From Clostridia bacterium (lineage in GTDB: Bacteria > Bacillota > Clostridia > Oscillospirales > CAG-272), in assembly GCA_017504405.1 (NCBI GenBank), contig JAFVRG010000006.1, positions 1 through 64,000 on the forward strand: DNA of 64,000 nt, given 5' to 3'. A program made the position numbers and the translations under genes. The notes beneath the pieces were generated by a model, which searched no databases, was not told the DNA's origin, and saw nothing but the letters and a program-made list of their open reading frames with translations. This document shows, one piece after another, positions 53,967-63,082 of this stretch; the first letter of the stretch is position 1, and each line of letters begins with the position of its first letter.

Positions 53967-55043
53967 TTACAAAAACTTCACGGGCAGAGGATTCTCGGCG
54001 TGCGCACGCTCGATAACCTCTATAACCTTCGTCGATTGCTCCGGGGTTACCAACAGTGGCTTGCCCTCTGTAAGCGAACGGTAAACGCTTTCATATATAG
54101 CTGCCGTGCCAATGTCAAAGGCGGTGCCGTCGTACTTGCCCTCATCCATGTGAACAATAAAGTTTTCCGAGCAGTATGCGGGCTCACCGTTTTCATCCTT
54201 AAGAGACTCTTCTATAACCTCTCTCTTCGGATTCTCTCCGTCGATGATATACTTAAGCTTATATTCGCCGATGGTGCATTTGAAGCAGCCCTTGGAGCCC
54301 TGAACCAAAAGAATATAGTCTGAAAATCCGTCAGTGGAATTCATTTCAATGTCAACCAGAGGCTTGTTGGGTGCGCCCAAAAGTATTTTAACGTAGTCCT
54401 CGGCATCTCCGCTCGTCAGGGCAGTATCGAGCTTCGAATATATAACCCGTGTATTATCGTCAAAATCGAGGAAGCCAAGCGCCATAGCTATCGGGTGAGG
54501 GCCGGTATTATATGCATTACCTGCAAGCTTCTTCTGAAGGGTCTGCCAGTCCCAACGGCGGCTAAATCCGTTGTATCTTATGCTCACCTGCTTGACGTCT
54601 CCGAGAGTTTTGTCCTCAATCAGCCTCTTGGCGTGCAGATAGAAGGGGGCCAGCTGTGTGTTCTGGAAGGTTGCGAGGAGAACGCCGTTCTTCTTTGCCG
54701 TTTCAATGAGCACACGGCACTCGTAGCCGTTAGCTGCGAGCGGTTTTTCGGAGAGAACGTTAAATCCGTGCTCCAGAAGGTCCTTTGTTATTGCGTAGTG
54801 CATCTCCGAATAGGATGCGTTAACTACCAAGTCAATGTCCTTGAAGTTGAAAAGCTCCTTATAGTCCGAGAGCGGTGTGCATCCCGGGTACAGATCTATC
54901 GCCTGCACTCTGCGAGCCTCATCCTTGTCCACGACGTACTTAACGTTATAAAAGCTATTCCTCTCAGAGCGATAGTAGTTACCGTGAATATCCTTTCCGC
55001 TTCTTCCTTGGCCGATTATTGCCAAATTTAATTTTCTTTCCAT
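53967..55043 (-). CDS. Gfo/Idh/MocA-family oxidoreductase
   Basis: 358 residues. N-terminal LNLAIIGQGRSGKDIHGNYY; intact catalytic motif FNVLSEKPLAANGYE; substrate-domain motif GNAYNTGPHPIAMALGFLD (His). C-terminal domain ends with YESVYRSLTEGKPLLVTPEQ, a common signature. Sequence style resembles the YvaA/scyllo-inositol dehydrogenase-type branch, but the substrate is not determinable. AAAGGAG lies before the start. Divergent from the AraC gene at 55107. Confidence 0.88.
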   Translation of the reverse strand: MERKLNLAIIGQGRSGKDIHGNYYRSERNSFYNVKYVVDKDEARRVQAIDLYPGCTPLSDYKELFNFKDIDLVVNASYSEMHYAITKDLLEHGFNVLSEKPLAANGYECRVLIETAKKNGVLLATFQNTQLAPFYLHAKRLIEDKTLGDVKQVSIRYNGFSRRWDWQTLQKKLAGNAYNTGPHPIAMALGFLDFDDNTRVIYSKLDTALTSGDAEDYVKILLGAPNKPLVDIEMNSTDGFSDYILLVQGSKGCFKCTIGEYKLKYIIDGENPKREVIEESLKDENGEPAYCSENFIVHMDEGKYDGTAFDIGTAAIYESVYRSLTEGKPLLVTPEQSTKVIEVIERAHAENPLPVKFL

Positions 55044-55060
55044 TTTGTTGCTCCTTTTAG

Positions 55061-55089
55061 TTGAAATTTGTTAATGCTTATGATATACT
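55061..55089 (+). promoter_or_regulatory. promoter of the AraC gene at 55107
   Basis: TTGAAA 55061-55066, 17-base spacer, TATACT 55084-55089, close to the ribosome site GAGGTGATG. Confidence 0.65.
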
Positions 55090-55106
55090 GTTTATGAGGT
55101 GATGAT

Positions 55107-55931
55107 ATGACTCTGATGACCGACAGTTTACTGTACAACCACTTTTCCTTAAAGCATCCGTTCGACAATCCCGAGCGCTTTTCAAAGCACTGTCACAGCA
55201 CGTACGAGCTTATCTTTTTTGAAAAGGGCGATGCTAACTATATAATTGACGATAAAAAATACAAGCTGCACAAAAACGACCTTATATTTATCCGTCCCTA
55301 CAAATATCACTGTATAGAATTTACCAAGGATACGGAATATTCCAGAATCAACATCGCATTTTCGGATGATGCTGTCGGCAGCTCGCTCCCCGCCAGCATT
55401 CCGCTGCAGCTCGAGGTTACCAATCATCCTGAGGGCAGCATCATTGCCGAGATTTTCGGCAGAATGGACTACTATACGAGCAGACTGTCCGAAAAATCAT
55501 TCTGTGATATGCTTCCTGCAATAATAAAGGAAATACTGTATAACCTTTCTCTCGTTGATATTGACACCGCGCACATACCCGCATACATTTCTCCTCTGCT
55601 GGCAAGGTCGTTGGAGTTTTTGAACAAAAACCTGTTCACCCAAAACACCGTAAAGCAGCTGTGCAAGACAGTGGGTGTCAGCGAGCAATATATTTTCAGG
55701 CTGTTTCGCTCCGAGCTTCATATAACACCGCACAAGTATCTCACTATTAAACGGCTCCTCCATGCTCAGGGACTGTTACAGCGAGGGAAGCGTCCCTCGG
55801 AAATCTTCTACCAATGTGGCTTTATAAGCTACGTAGGCTTTTACAAGCAATATGTAAAGGAATTCGGATACCCGCCCTCGCAGGAACAAAAGCGCACAGA
55901 AAAGCAGTTTGAATTCAGCCCGCAGTCTTAA
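55107..55931 (+). CDS. AraC-family transcriptional regulator
   Basis: 274 residues. Cupin domain with RFSKHCHSTYELIFFEKGDANYII (about residues 22-45; split by the HCH metal/sugar motif) and AraC domain with VKQLCKTVGVSEQYIFRLFRSELH and CGFISYVGFYKQYVKEFGYPPSQ. GAGGTGATG precedes ATG 55107. It is divergent from one Gfo/Idh gene and convergent with the isomerase-Gfo/Idh operon. Confidence 0.87.
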   Translation: MTLMTDSLLYNHFSLKHPFDNPERFSKHCHSTYELIFFEKGDANYIIDDKKYKLHKNDLIFIRPYKYHCIEFTKDTEYSRINIAFSDDAVGSSLPASIPLQLEVTNHPEGSIIAEIFGRMDYYTSRLSEKSFCDMLPAIIKEILYNLSLVDIDTAHIPAYISPLLARSLEFLNKNLFTQNTVKQLCKTVGVSEQYIFRLFRSELHITPHKYLTIKRLLHAQGLLQRGKRPSEIFYQCGFISYVGFYKQYVKEFGYPPSQEQKRTEKQFEFSPQS

Positions 55932-55945
55932 CTGCGGGTTTTCCC
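55919..55945 (+). terminator. terminator overlapping the AraC stop
   Basis: CCCGCAGT-CTTA-ACTGCGGG then TTTTCCCTTTT; the left arm lies in the last codons of the AraC gene. Confidence 0.8.
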
Positions 55946-55947
55946 TT

Positions 55948-56793
55948 TTAATGGGATAAAAGTCCTCTCAGGCGTGCGAGCGCATCGCAGAACGCCACCT
56001 CTCTGTTTTCATATTTATAAGGATTGTCAAAGCTTTTTCCCACCAGAGCGTTAAGCCCCGAAAAGGTTTGCAAATGGGGCTCAAGGGTTATGAGCATTTC
56101 TCCCTCTCCCTCTTCACTGTGTTGGCTGATAATCTCCTTGATTTTTGCCTCGCCTGCGCCGGGAGGTACTATCGCTCCTGCGTACATGGCGTCCTTTATG
56201 TGGAAATATTCTATATAACTCTTTAACATCCCGTATGCCTTCTTGGGATCATACCCATCAAGCACGAAATTTCCCATATCGAATACGCACCGGAGCTTTC
56301 CGCCGAAATATTCGGCAAGCTCAAGGCATCTTTCGGGGCTCTCACCGTAAATCAACGCCTCGTTTTCGTGGCAAAGAGTGACTCCGTACTCCTCGGACAG
56401 TTTGACAAGCTTCTCCATTTCAGCCAGGACACGTCCTCGGCAATGCTCGGCGGTATCGCCGTTTGGCATATAGAACGAAAACACTCTGATGCGGTTCGTG
56501 CCCAACTGTTGTGCGCTCTCAAACACTCTCTTTGCCATTTCCAAATGAGCATTCAAATCTCCGTCAAGGGAGATTTTTCCTATGGGGGAGCCGATTGCGG
56601 ACGGTTTAATCCTATACTCATTAAGTATTTCCTTCACACGGCAAATTTGAGCATTTGTCAGCTCGGATATGTTTTTGCCGTCAATTCCTCGGAGCTCGGA
56701 AAAGCCGATGCCAAACTCAGAGAGTGCCTTACACTGTTCTATCAACCCGTCTGCGTACTCGTCGGAAAAGGCGGATAGCACTATTTTCTTCAT
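55948..56793 (-). CDS. sugar phosphate isomerase/epimerase-like TIM barrel
   Basis: 281 residues. Xylose-isomerase-like barrel: starts IVLSAFSDEYADGLIEQCKAL, then IRVFSFYMPNGD, GVTLCHENEALIYGESPE (metal Glu), KLRCVFDMGNFVLDGYDP (metal Asp region), IEYFHIKDAMYAGAIVPPG (His) and LITLEPHLQTFSG (Glu). All four expected metal-ligand regions are present. Its start overlaps the stop of the Gfo/Idh gene at 56790 (ATGA), so a dehydrogenase and an isomerase/lyase-type barrel are translationally coupled, the combination known from keto-sugar pathways. Confidence 0.85.
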   Translation of the reverse strand: MKKIVLSAFSDEYADGLIEQCKALSEFGIGFSELRGIDGKNISELTNAQICRVKEILNEYRIKPSAIGSPIGKISLDGDLNAHLEMAKRVFESAQQLGTNRIRVFSFYMPNGDTAEHCRGRVLAEMEKLVKLSEEYGVTLCHENEALIYGESPERCLELAEYFGGKLRCVFDMGNFVLDGYDPKKAYGMLKSYIEYFHIKDAMYAGAIVPPGAGEAKIKEIISQHSEEGEGEMLITLEPHLQTFSGLNALVGKSFDNPYKYENREVAFCDALARLRGLLSH

Positions 56794-57665
56794 ATTTTAA
56801 AGCCCTTTACCTTTTCTTCCTTTCCGCTTTCGAGCGAACGGTTTATAGCGTTCATTACGAATACGGGGGCAATAAAGTCCTCGCTGCGAATAGCCTGCTC
56901 CTCGCCGCACAAGAGTCTGTAAAATTCCTCAAATTCAGCACGAAAACAGGAGGGTGTTACCAAAATCTCCTCGCCACGGGTGCCGTGCGTGGATACTCTC
57001 ATGGCATAATATTTAAGTGCCTCATTGTTATCAACGTTAAGACCTACAACGTCGTAATTCTCATATCTGAAAACGATGGTAATCTTATTATCATTTTTAT
57101 ATGCCATTACGCTCTCGGGATAGAAGCCGAAGATGCGTGACACTACACCGACAAGATGCTCGGCATAGAAGAAATATCCGCCGTTGGGATTGTCAATCAT
57201 TATCGGGCATCTCACAAATCCGCCGAGAGTATCGTCGCCTACGTTTTCCTCTCTCTCACGGCTCAGCATCTTCACTACCTCGCTGTGTATGACAGAGGAG
57301 CCGCCCGTGACTCTGACTCCGTGATCTCGGCATTCTCTCATTAGCTCCACTGCCTCATCCTCGCTCACGGTAATCGGCTTATCTATAAACATAGGAACGC
57401 CTGAAGCTATATACGGCTTTGCATACTTATAGTGATTGTCACCGTGCCTTGCGGTAATGATGACTCCGTCTACCTTGCCTACAGCATCGTCAAAATTTTC
57501 CATTACGGGAACACCGAAACGCTCAGAGAGATCCTTTGCTGCATCGGGCTCGTGGCTGTAAACACCTACTACCTCTACGTCAGCGTACCTCTCCTTTTCC
57601 TTTATCAGTCCCAAAAATGCTCCTGCGTGAGTGTTCTCACAGCCTAAAATTACAACTCTTTTCAT
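56790..57665 (-). CDS. Gfo/Idh/MocA-family oxidoreductase
   Basis: 291 residues, shorter than most relatives. N-terminal VVILGCENTHAGAFLGLI (a variant nucleotide-binding loop); the catalytic motif is VPMFIDKPITVSEDEA (DKP instead of EKP, lysine kept); substrate domain GGYFFYAEHLVGVVSRIFGF (His). The family C-terminal segment is reduced. Coupled to the TIM-barrel gene downstream; another Gfo/Idh gene lies 22 bases upstream in the same direction. Confidence 0.84.
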   Translation of the reverse strand: MKRVVILGCENTHAGAFLGLIKEKERYADVEVVGVYSHEPDAAKDLSERFGVPVMENFDDAVGKVDGVIITARHGDNHYKYAKPYIASGVPMFIDKPITVSEDEAVELMRECRDHGVRVTGGSSVIHSEVVKMLSREREENVGDDTLGGFVRCPIMIDNPNGGYFFYAEHLVGVVSRIFGFYPESVMAYKNDNKITIVFRYENYDVVGLNVDNNEALKYYAMRVSTHGTRGEEILVTPSCFRAEFEEFYRLLCGEEQAIRSEDFIAPVFVMNAINRSLESGKEEKVKGFKI

Positions 57666-57687
57666 ATTAACTTTCCTTTCTCATTAT

Positions 57688-58668
57688 TTATATATCTAAT
57701 CTTTCACCGAAGGATTGATACATCTTGAATATCATTTTAACCGATTTTTTTGCCTCGTCGAAGTCTATCGGGAATTTTTCATTGCGTGCAATACAGCCGT
57801 AATATTCTCTTATGAGCTTTGCGTGCCCCGTTCCCCACTCAACCTTTCCGAAAATCGGAGCGCCGCCGTCGGTCATTACCTGCTTGCCATTCACAATAAG
57901 ATTGTTTGAGCTAATCTCCAAAACGTCCTCACCGTCGGTAAAGGACATATAATTAGGCAGATTTTTGGCTGAGGCGTTGGTTGCATTCATAACAAACGTA
58001 CCCCCGTTTTCAAGGAAAAACAGGCCGTGAGCCGTATCCTCCACCTCAATTTTCCCTCTCAGTGAGTTGTTGGAAACGTACGCTATAACCGATTTTGGCA
58101 TACCGCAAATCCAAGAGAGTAGGTCCAGGGTATGAATCGCCTGATTTATCATTACTCCGCCGCCCTCTTTATCAAGCGTGCCTCGCCAGGCGTCGGCTGC
58201 ATAATATTCCTCACTGCGTCTCCACGTAAGATTTGCGGCGGCGGCTATTATTTGCTTATCATTAAAATAATCCTTCACAAATACAGCGGATTCGTTGAAT
58301 CTGCTCTGCAAGCAGACAGCAAGCTGTGCCTTGGAGCCTTTAACAGCATTTTCTATATCTGTCAGCTGCTCCTCATTTATGCAAAGAGGCTTTTCACACA
58401 GCACGTTTATCCCACGCCCGAGGGCCTCTATTATCATTGGAGCATGAAGATAATGAGGTGTGCAGATATGTACTGCATCAAGAGCGGAATTGTTAAGCAT
58501 CTCTGTATAATCCGTGTAGCATTCGGAGCTTAATCCGAATTTTTCTATAGCTGCCTCACATCTGGAGCGCTCTACATCGCACAGTGCGACAATTTCCTGA
58601 CCGCAGCTCATAAGTCCGTTTATGTGCATAGGCGAGATTGCACCTATGCCTACGATACCAACTCTCAT
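57688..58668 (-). CDS. Gfo/Idh/MocA-family oxidoreductase
   Basis: 326 residues. N-terminal VGIVGIGAISPMHINGLMSCG; intact INVLCEKPLCINEEQL; substrate domain GGVMINQAIHTLDLLSWICGMP, a canonical D/H arrangement. C-terminal ...AKLIREYYGCIARNEKFPIDFDEAKKSVKMIFKMYQS is typical of the family. First gene of a three-gene unit with 56790 and 55948. Sequence suggests a general NAD(P)-dependent sugar dehydrogenase. Confidence 0.88.
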   Translation of the reverse strand: MRVGIVGIGAISPMHINGLMSCGQEIVALCDVERSRCEAAIEKFGLSSECYTDYTEMLNNSALDAVHICTPHYLHAPMIIEALGRGINVLCEKPLCINEEQLTDIENAVKGSKAQLAVCLQSRFNESAVFVKDYFNDKQIIAAAANLTWRRSEEYYAADAWRGTLDKEGGGVMINQAIHTLDLLSWICGMPKSVIAYVSNNSLRGKIEVEDTAHGLFFLENGGTFVMNATNASAKNLPNYMSFTDGEDVLEISSNNLIVNGKQVMTDGGAPIFGKVEWGTGHAKLIREYYGCIARNEKFPIDFDEAKKSVKMIFKMYQSFGERLDI

Positions 58669-58876
58669 AATGTAACCCTCTTTTCTTTTTACGAGTGCTT
58701 TGTGCCTTAGTTTAACCGAATTAATTATTTATAATTTATTTATACATCTTATGCTTATTTTAGCATGGCACTTTTAAAATGTAAATTTACATAAATAGCA
58801 AAAGACATTAACAAAACTAAACTAAAGATTTGAAAAACAGATATTACTTACTCGACAACCCGACTCTCTGTTTTGA

Positions 58877-58932
58877 AAAAAGGCGTTCGGCGATAACCTA
58901 TACGGTTGATGCGCCAAACGCCTGCTTTTTCA
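58877..58932 (-). terminator. terminator of the GH2 gene
   Basis: Minus strand: GGCGTTTGGCG...CGCCGAACGCC with a 19-base loop followed by TTTTTTC. The rest of 58669-58938 is AT-rich promoter DNA for 58668 with no gene seen. Confidence 0.75.
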
Positions 58933-58938
58933 GTTGTC

Positions 58939-61197
58939 TTACTTTTTCTTGTTCTTGGGCTTGCGGATGCGGTTAAGCTGCTTATTCATTTTGAGCAGCT
59001 CCTCCTTTGTAAAGGAAATGTTCATCATTCCTATCATAGAGGTGAGACGCAGAACGGTAAAGCCGCCGAGCATCTGCATAACGCCATCGCCAATTTCAAA
59101 GCCTGCGGCAGAATTTTTCTTGCCGTCGCCGCTCTGGCTGAGTGCCTTTTTCATTTTAAGTCCTATTTTTGCAAACCAGAGCTTGCCTCGGAAGGTGGAA
59201 AGTATATCCGAAACCTTATCGTTGAGCGAGAATCTGCCCTCGGGAGCCTCAACGTCAAACCAGTTAAGGATTGCGCCCTTCTCCTTGAGGATATAATCCT
59301 CGTTCATTGTATCAACCTTGCGGATTTTTCCCTCATCCTTGTACTCGCCTGCAACGGCTACGAGAGTTGACTCGCCAACGTTGGGTACGTCAAAGTAGAA
59401 GAAATGAACGTCACTCGTTTTCTTTCCAAGACTCTCGCCGTTTACGAAAAGCTCAACCTCGGGAAGATTTGAGTAAACGGTTACCTTTGTTACGTCCTCA
59501 ACACGGTCAACGTAGCGCTTTCCGCACAGGTGAACGAAGGGCTCGTCGGACAGCCATGCCTTATAAGCATAGAAGGAATCCTTCTTATACTTTCTGTCCA
59601 TGGTGATAAGTCCCTTATGGTTCTGACCGTTTTCACCGCCCTCTGCACGTGCATCAGCGCCGAAATCAAACATATTCCATACGTGGGTTGCCCATATATA
59701 TTTACGGCTGAACAGCTGCTTTATAAGCTCCTCGTGATAGAACGCCTGATATTCCTCGGTATAGTCGCCCTGGACGGGGTTCGAGGTATGCCAATTGAGA
59801 GCCTCGCATCCGTATTCGCTGACGCCAATCGGCTTGTTCGGATATTTTGCGTGGAATTTATCAAACCAGGGGCCGTTCATTGTCGTATCGCCGCCGTACC
59901 AGCCGAAATAGTGGTTGTAGGATACAACGTCGGGAATCTGAACGTACGGCTCATCCATACTGCACATAGAAACGCACGCCATAGTGGTAAGACGTGTCTT
60001 ATCCATCTCGTGGCAGAGGTCGTTGAGTATATTGTGGTTTTCAATGAGGTCGGGGGTCGCGCCGCTCATAGTAATCTCGTTTGAGAGTCCCCATACCACG
60101 ATTGAGGGGTGGTTATAGTTCTGGACTATAAGCTCCTTCATCTGAGAAATTGTATTTTCTCTCGCTGTGGGCAGATGCTTTGATATATAGGGAATCTCAG
60201 CCCAGATTACCAGACCTCTCTCATCGCACAGGTCGTAGAAATACTGGTCGTGTTGATAGTGTGCAAGCCTTATGGTCGTTGCGCCCATCTCGCATATCAG
60301 GTCCATGTCCTCACGGTGATGCTCGGGTAAAAGAGCATTACCGATGCCGAGACGGTCCTGATGACGGGATACTCCACGCAGAGGATATTCCTCTCCGTTG
60401 AGGATAAATCCACGCTCAGGGTCTATTTCAAAGGTGCGGCATCCGAAACGGGTGCTGACCTCGTCTATTTCCTTGCCGTCGCAAACAAGAGTTGCCTTTG
60501 CGGTGTAAAGATAGGGGTTTTTGCGTCCGTTCCAAAGAGTTACCTTATCAATTGAGAGCGTTACCTTATTATCTGCGGTTTTTGCCTGTGCAACGACGCC
60601 TCCGTCCTTATCACAGATTGTATATTCTATCTCGTCCTTGTCGCATTTGTTGGTGATAAACACCTCGATTTCTACGTCTGCGCCCTCACCCTTAACAGTA
60701 GGGGTTACCATAATTCCGCTGCCGCCGTAGTAATCGAGGTCAAAATGAGCGTTTGAAACGCAAACAATATTTACGTCTCTGTAAAGACCGCCGTAGAAGG
60801 TAAAGTCCGCCATCTGAGGATAAACGGTTTCATTGGGAGCGTTGTCAACAGCTATCGCTATCTCGCTCTCGCCCTCAAGCGCATCGGTTATATCAACTCT
60901 CCAGGTTGAGTATCCGCCGTCGTGGTGCGCCAGTGCCTTGCCGTCAATATAAAGGTCTGCGGAGGAATTAGCTCCTCTTATCTCGATATAATACCTGTCG
61001 GATGCGGGCAAATCAGCCTTTGCTATCCTTTTTGTATAAAGACAAGTGCCTCTGAAATAATCGTTGCCTCCGTCCTGTCCGTCGGTCGCATTCCAGCTGT
61101 GGGGAAGATTAACGTTTTCTGCATCCGCAGAAGAAACAGGGGAATTCACCCCTTTGGAAAATTTCCAGCCCTCGTTAAGGTTGATAATTTTTCTCAT
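58939..61197 (-). CDS. GH2 glycoside hydrolase (short beta-galactosidase/beta-glucuronidase type)
   Basis: 752 residues from ATG 61197 (GGAG upstream; the open frame to 61284 runs into the promoter). Sugar-binding domain: INLNEGWKFSKG, VNLPHSWNATDGQDGGNDYFRG. Catalytic barrel: LRGVSRHQDRLGIGNALLPE, TTIRLAHYQHDQYFYDLCDERGLVIWAEIPY, acid/base in IVVWGLSNEITMSG (about residue 374), nucleophile in IGVSEYGCEALNWH (about residue 460). The C terminus has an Ig-like domain and about 110 extra residues with a basic tail (LNRIRKPKNKKK). No signal peptide. Subfamily specificity is not settled. Divergent from the GPH symporter, likely its import partner. Confidence 0.85.
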   Translation of the reverse strand: MRKIINLNEGWKFSKGVNSPVSSADAENVNLPHSWNATDGQDGGNDYFRGTCLYTKRIAKADLPASDRYYIEIRGANSSADLYIDGKALAHHDGGYSTWRVDITDALEGESEIAIAVDNAPNETVYPQMADFTFYGGLYRDVNIVCVSNAHFDLDYYGGSGIMVTPTVKGEGADVEIEVFITNKCDKDEIEYTICDKDGGVVAQAKTADNKVTLSIDKVTLWNGRKNPYLYTAKATLVCDGKEIDEVSTRFGCRTFEIDPERGFILNGEEYPLRGVSRHQDRLGIGNALLPEHHREDMDLICEMGATTIRLAHYQHDQYFYDLCDERGLVIWAEIPYISKHLPTARENTISQMKELIVQNYNHPSIVVWGLSNEITMSGATPDLIENHNILNDLCHEMDKTRLTTMACVSMCSMDEPYVQIPDVVSYNHYFGWYGGDTTMNGPWFDKFHAKYPNKPIGVSEYGCEALNWHTSNPVQGDYTEEYQAFYHEELIKQLFSRKYIWATHVWNMFDFGADARAEGGENGQNHKGLITMDRKYKKDSFYAYKAWLSDEPFVHLCGKRYVDRVEDVTKVTVYSNLPEVELFVNGESLGKKTSDVHFFYFDVPNVGESTLVAVAGEYKDEGKIRKVDTMNEDYILKEKGAILNWFDVEAPEGRFSLNDKVSDILSTFRGKLWFAKIGLKMKKALSQSGDGKKNSAAGFEIGDGVMQMLGGFTVLRLTSMIGMMNISFTKEELLKMNKQLNRIRKPKNKKK

Positions 61198-61379
61198 TAT
61201 TTTTCTCCGTTTCTTTATAATATAATAGACAGTTTTTTGCATCACAACATAATTATATGGTAAAAATAAACCCGTGTCAAGCAATAAATGAATTTTTACA
61301 CGCTCTTAAAACAGAGTTTACAAAATAATTGTGAATTTGTTAACAATTTGTATATTTCTTCAAAAATGCACAAAATCAA

Positions 61380-61408
61380 TTGACTTTTTGTTCTTTTAAT
61401 TGTATAAT
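61380..61408 (+). promoter_or_regulatory. sigma-A promoter of the GPH symporter gene
   Basis: TTGACT 61380-61385, 17-base spacer, TATAAT 61403-61408. A small hairpin GGCAGCA/TGCTGTC lies in the leader (61427-61447). Upstream, near 61339, is the palindrome-like AATTTGTTAACAATTT, a possible operator shared with the divergent GH2 gene. Confidence 0.75.
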
Positions 61409-61471
61409 ATTATTGCAAATACAGAGAGGCAGCACGAGTAATGCTGTCTTTATTAATGTAAAGGAGATTTT

Positions 61472-62884
61472 ATGGATACAAATCAGAAACGCCCCTTCGG
61501 TATGAAGGACAAACTCAGCTATGCTGCGGGTGATTTGGGCTGTAATATGAGCTTTGCGCTGAAAAGCACTATTATGGCAATATTCTGGACGCAGTTCATG
61601 GCACTCGGCGAAACTCTTTACGCAACACTCCTCTTAGTAGTGCAGGTGTGGGACGCTATCAATGACCCCCTGCTCGGCTCGCTGTTTGACGCAGACAAGC
61701 ACAATTATAAGAGAGGAAAGTTCAAAACCTATATCTTCATAGGCGCTGTCGGACTTCTGTTTTCAGGACTTTTCTTCTTCCTTCCCATTCCCAAAGCACC
61801 TAAGGTAATGAGATGTATAATGTTCGTGCTCGGCTACGTTCTCTGGGACGCATTCTACACGGTAGCTAACGTTCCCTACGGCTCGATGATGTCGGTTATC
61901 ACGACTGACCCGTCTGAGAGAGCACAGCTCTCCACCTGGCGTTCAATCGGCTCGATGATAGGAAACATAGTACCTATGGTTCTTCTCCCCATTCTTTGCT
62001 ACGACGCAGCCAACAACCTCAGAGGAAATACCGTATTCGTCGTAGCTATAATAATGGGCGCTGTCGGCCTTGCTTGCTTCATTTATATGCTCAAAACAAC
62101 CGAAATCCGTGTTGAGGAAAACTCGGTTACCATAAGTGAAAAGAAGCAGAAGTTCAACGTATTCAAGGCTATGGCTAACTTTGTAAAGAACCCCGCCGCA
62201 GTCGGCGCAACTCTTGCCGCTATGGCAATGTTTATCGGTATGCAGGGCTCATCAACCGCCACCACCGTTCTCTTCCAGTCCTATTTCGGAAATGCGAAGA
62301 TATCGGGTGTCATTATGCTTATAGGATATCTGCCTATGTTCCTCTTTATGCCCTTTATAAAGAAGATAGTTGACAGATTCGGAAAGAAGGAGGCGTGCGC
62401 AGTCGGCTCTGCTGTCAGCGTATTCGGCGCTCTGCTTCTCTTCCTCCCTCTCGGAAACGGAATGGCAGGTCTTGTCGGCTACGTTATAGCTCAGGTATTC
62501 TTCGGTCTCGGTCTTGGATTCTACACCTGTGTATCCTGGGCGCTTATGGCTGACGCTATCGACTACAACGAATGGAAAAACGGCACAAAGGAGGAGGGCA
62601 CAGTTTACTCGCTTCACTCCTTCTTCAGAAAGCTGGCACAGGGTCTTGGCCCCTCGGGCGTAATTCTCATAATGGGTGCGCTCGGCTACGACGGCTCTCT
62701 GGGCGCAAGTCAGCCTCCCCACGTTGCAGAAAATATGAAATGGCTGGTTGCATCGCTCTATTCATTCAGCGCAATCGTAATGTTTTTAAGCATCGCATTC
62801 ATCTACAACCTTAACAAGAAAAAGGTCGAGGAAATGAATGCCGAGCTTTCAGAAAGACGTGCAAGCGCAGAGCTTGACACATAA
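61472..62884 (+). CDS. GPH-family (glycoside-pentoside-hexuronide:cation) symporter
   Basis: 470 residues, twelve membrane helices. The family signature VVQVWDAINDPLLGSLFDA is at about residues 55-73, and KLSYAAGDLGCNMSF at the N terminus is typical, as is YIDYNEWKNGTKEEGTVYSLHSF-type (here DAIDYNEWKNGTKEEGT) in the second half. It imports a glycoside with Na+ or H+. GGAG precedes ATG. It is the only dedicated sugar importer seen in the accessory region and is divergent from the GH2 gene; it probably supplies that enzyme's substrate. Confidence 0.9.
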   Translation: MDTNQKRPFGMKDKLSYAAGDLGCNMSFALKSTIMAIFWTQFMALGETLYATLLLVVQVWDAINDPLLGSLFDADKHNYKRGKFKTYIFIGAVGLLFSGLFFFLPIPKAPKVMRCIMFVLGYVLWDAFYTVANVPYGSMMSVITTDPSERAQLSTWRSIGSMIGNIVPMVLLPILCYDAANNLRGNTVFVVAIIMGAVGLACFIYMLKTTEIRVEENSVTISEKKQKFNVFKAMANFVKNPAAVGATLAAMAMFIGMQGSSTATTVLFQSYFGNAKISGVIMLIGYLPMFLFMPFIKKIVDRFGKKEACAVGSAVSVFGALLLFLPLGNGMAGLVGYVIAQVFFGLGLGFYTCVSWALMADAIDYNEWKNGTKEEGTVYSLHSFFRKLAQGLGPSGVILIMGALGYDGSLGASQPPHVAENMKWLVASLYSFSAIVMFLSIAFIYNLNKKKVEEMNAELSERRASAELDT

Positions 62885-62898
62885 CAACTAACAAAAAA

Positions 62899-62956
62899 GC
62901 ACGGTGTCTGCCGTGCCAACGATAACAACCGTAGTGCAAACCACTACGGCTGTTTT
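62899..62956 (+). terminator. tandem hairpins ending the symporter transcript
   Basis: GCACGG-TGTCT-GCCGTGC (62899-62916) followed by CCGTAGTG-CAAAC-CACTACGG and CTGTTTT (62929-62955). Confidence 0.7.
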
Positions 62957-63081
62957 CATTTTTTCTCTTTGTTTTTCTTTTTCGAGTAATAAGCAGCGAT
63001 TGCCGCTTTTTGTTTTTTTCTTGCTTCGGGGGTTTTTGCTTTTACAAAGCTGTTTCTCTTTCTTTCTCTATTAAAAAACAT
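62956..63081 (-). CDS. 41-residue highly basic small protein
   Basis: ATG 63081 to TGA 62956. Starts MFFNRERKRNSFVKAK, then TPEARKKQKAAIAAYYSKKK, ending NKEKK: about half Lys/Arg, with no acidic clusters or membrane segment. It begins one base after the stop of the upstream WYL-like gene and its ribosome site (GGGGGTGG) lies within that gene's last codons, so translation is coupled. Nucleic-acid binding would fit the composition; no family recognised. It could be a chance frame, but the overlap and ribosome site argue for coding. Confidence 0.5.
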   Translation of the reverse strand: MFFNRERKRNSFVKAKTPEARKKQKAAIAAYYSKKKNKEKK

Positions 63082-63082
63082 T

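Noticed and set aside
61200..61471. T-box or other riboswitch in the leader of the symporter gene
   Set aside because: Only a 7-bp leader hairpin is present; no T-box sequence, specifier loop or known aptamer core.
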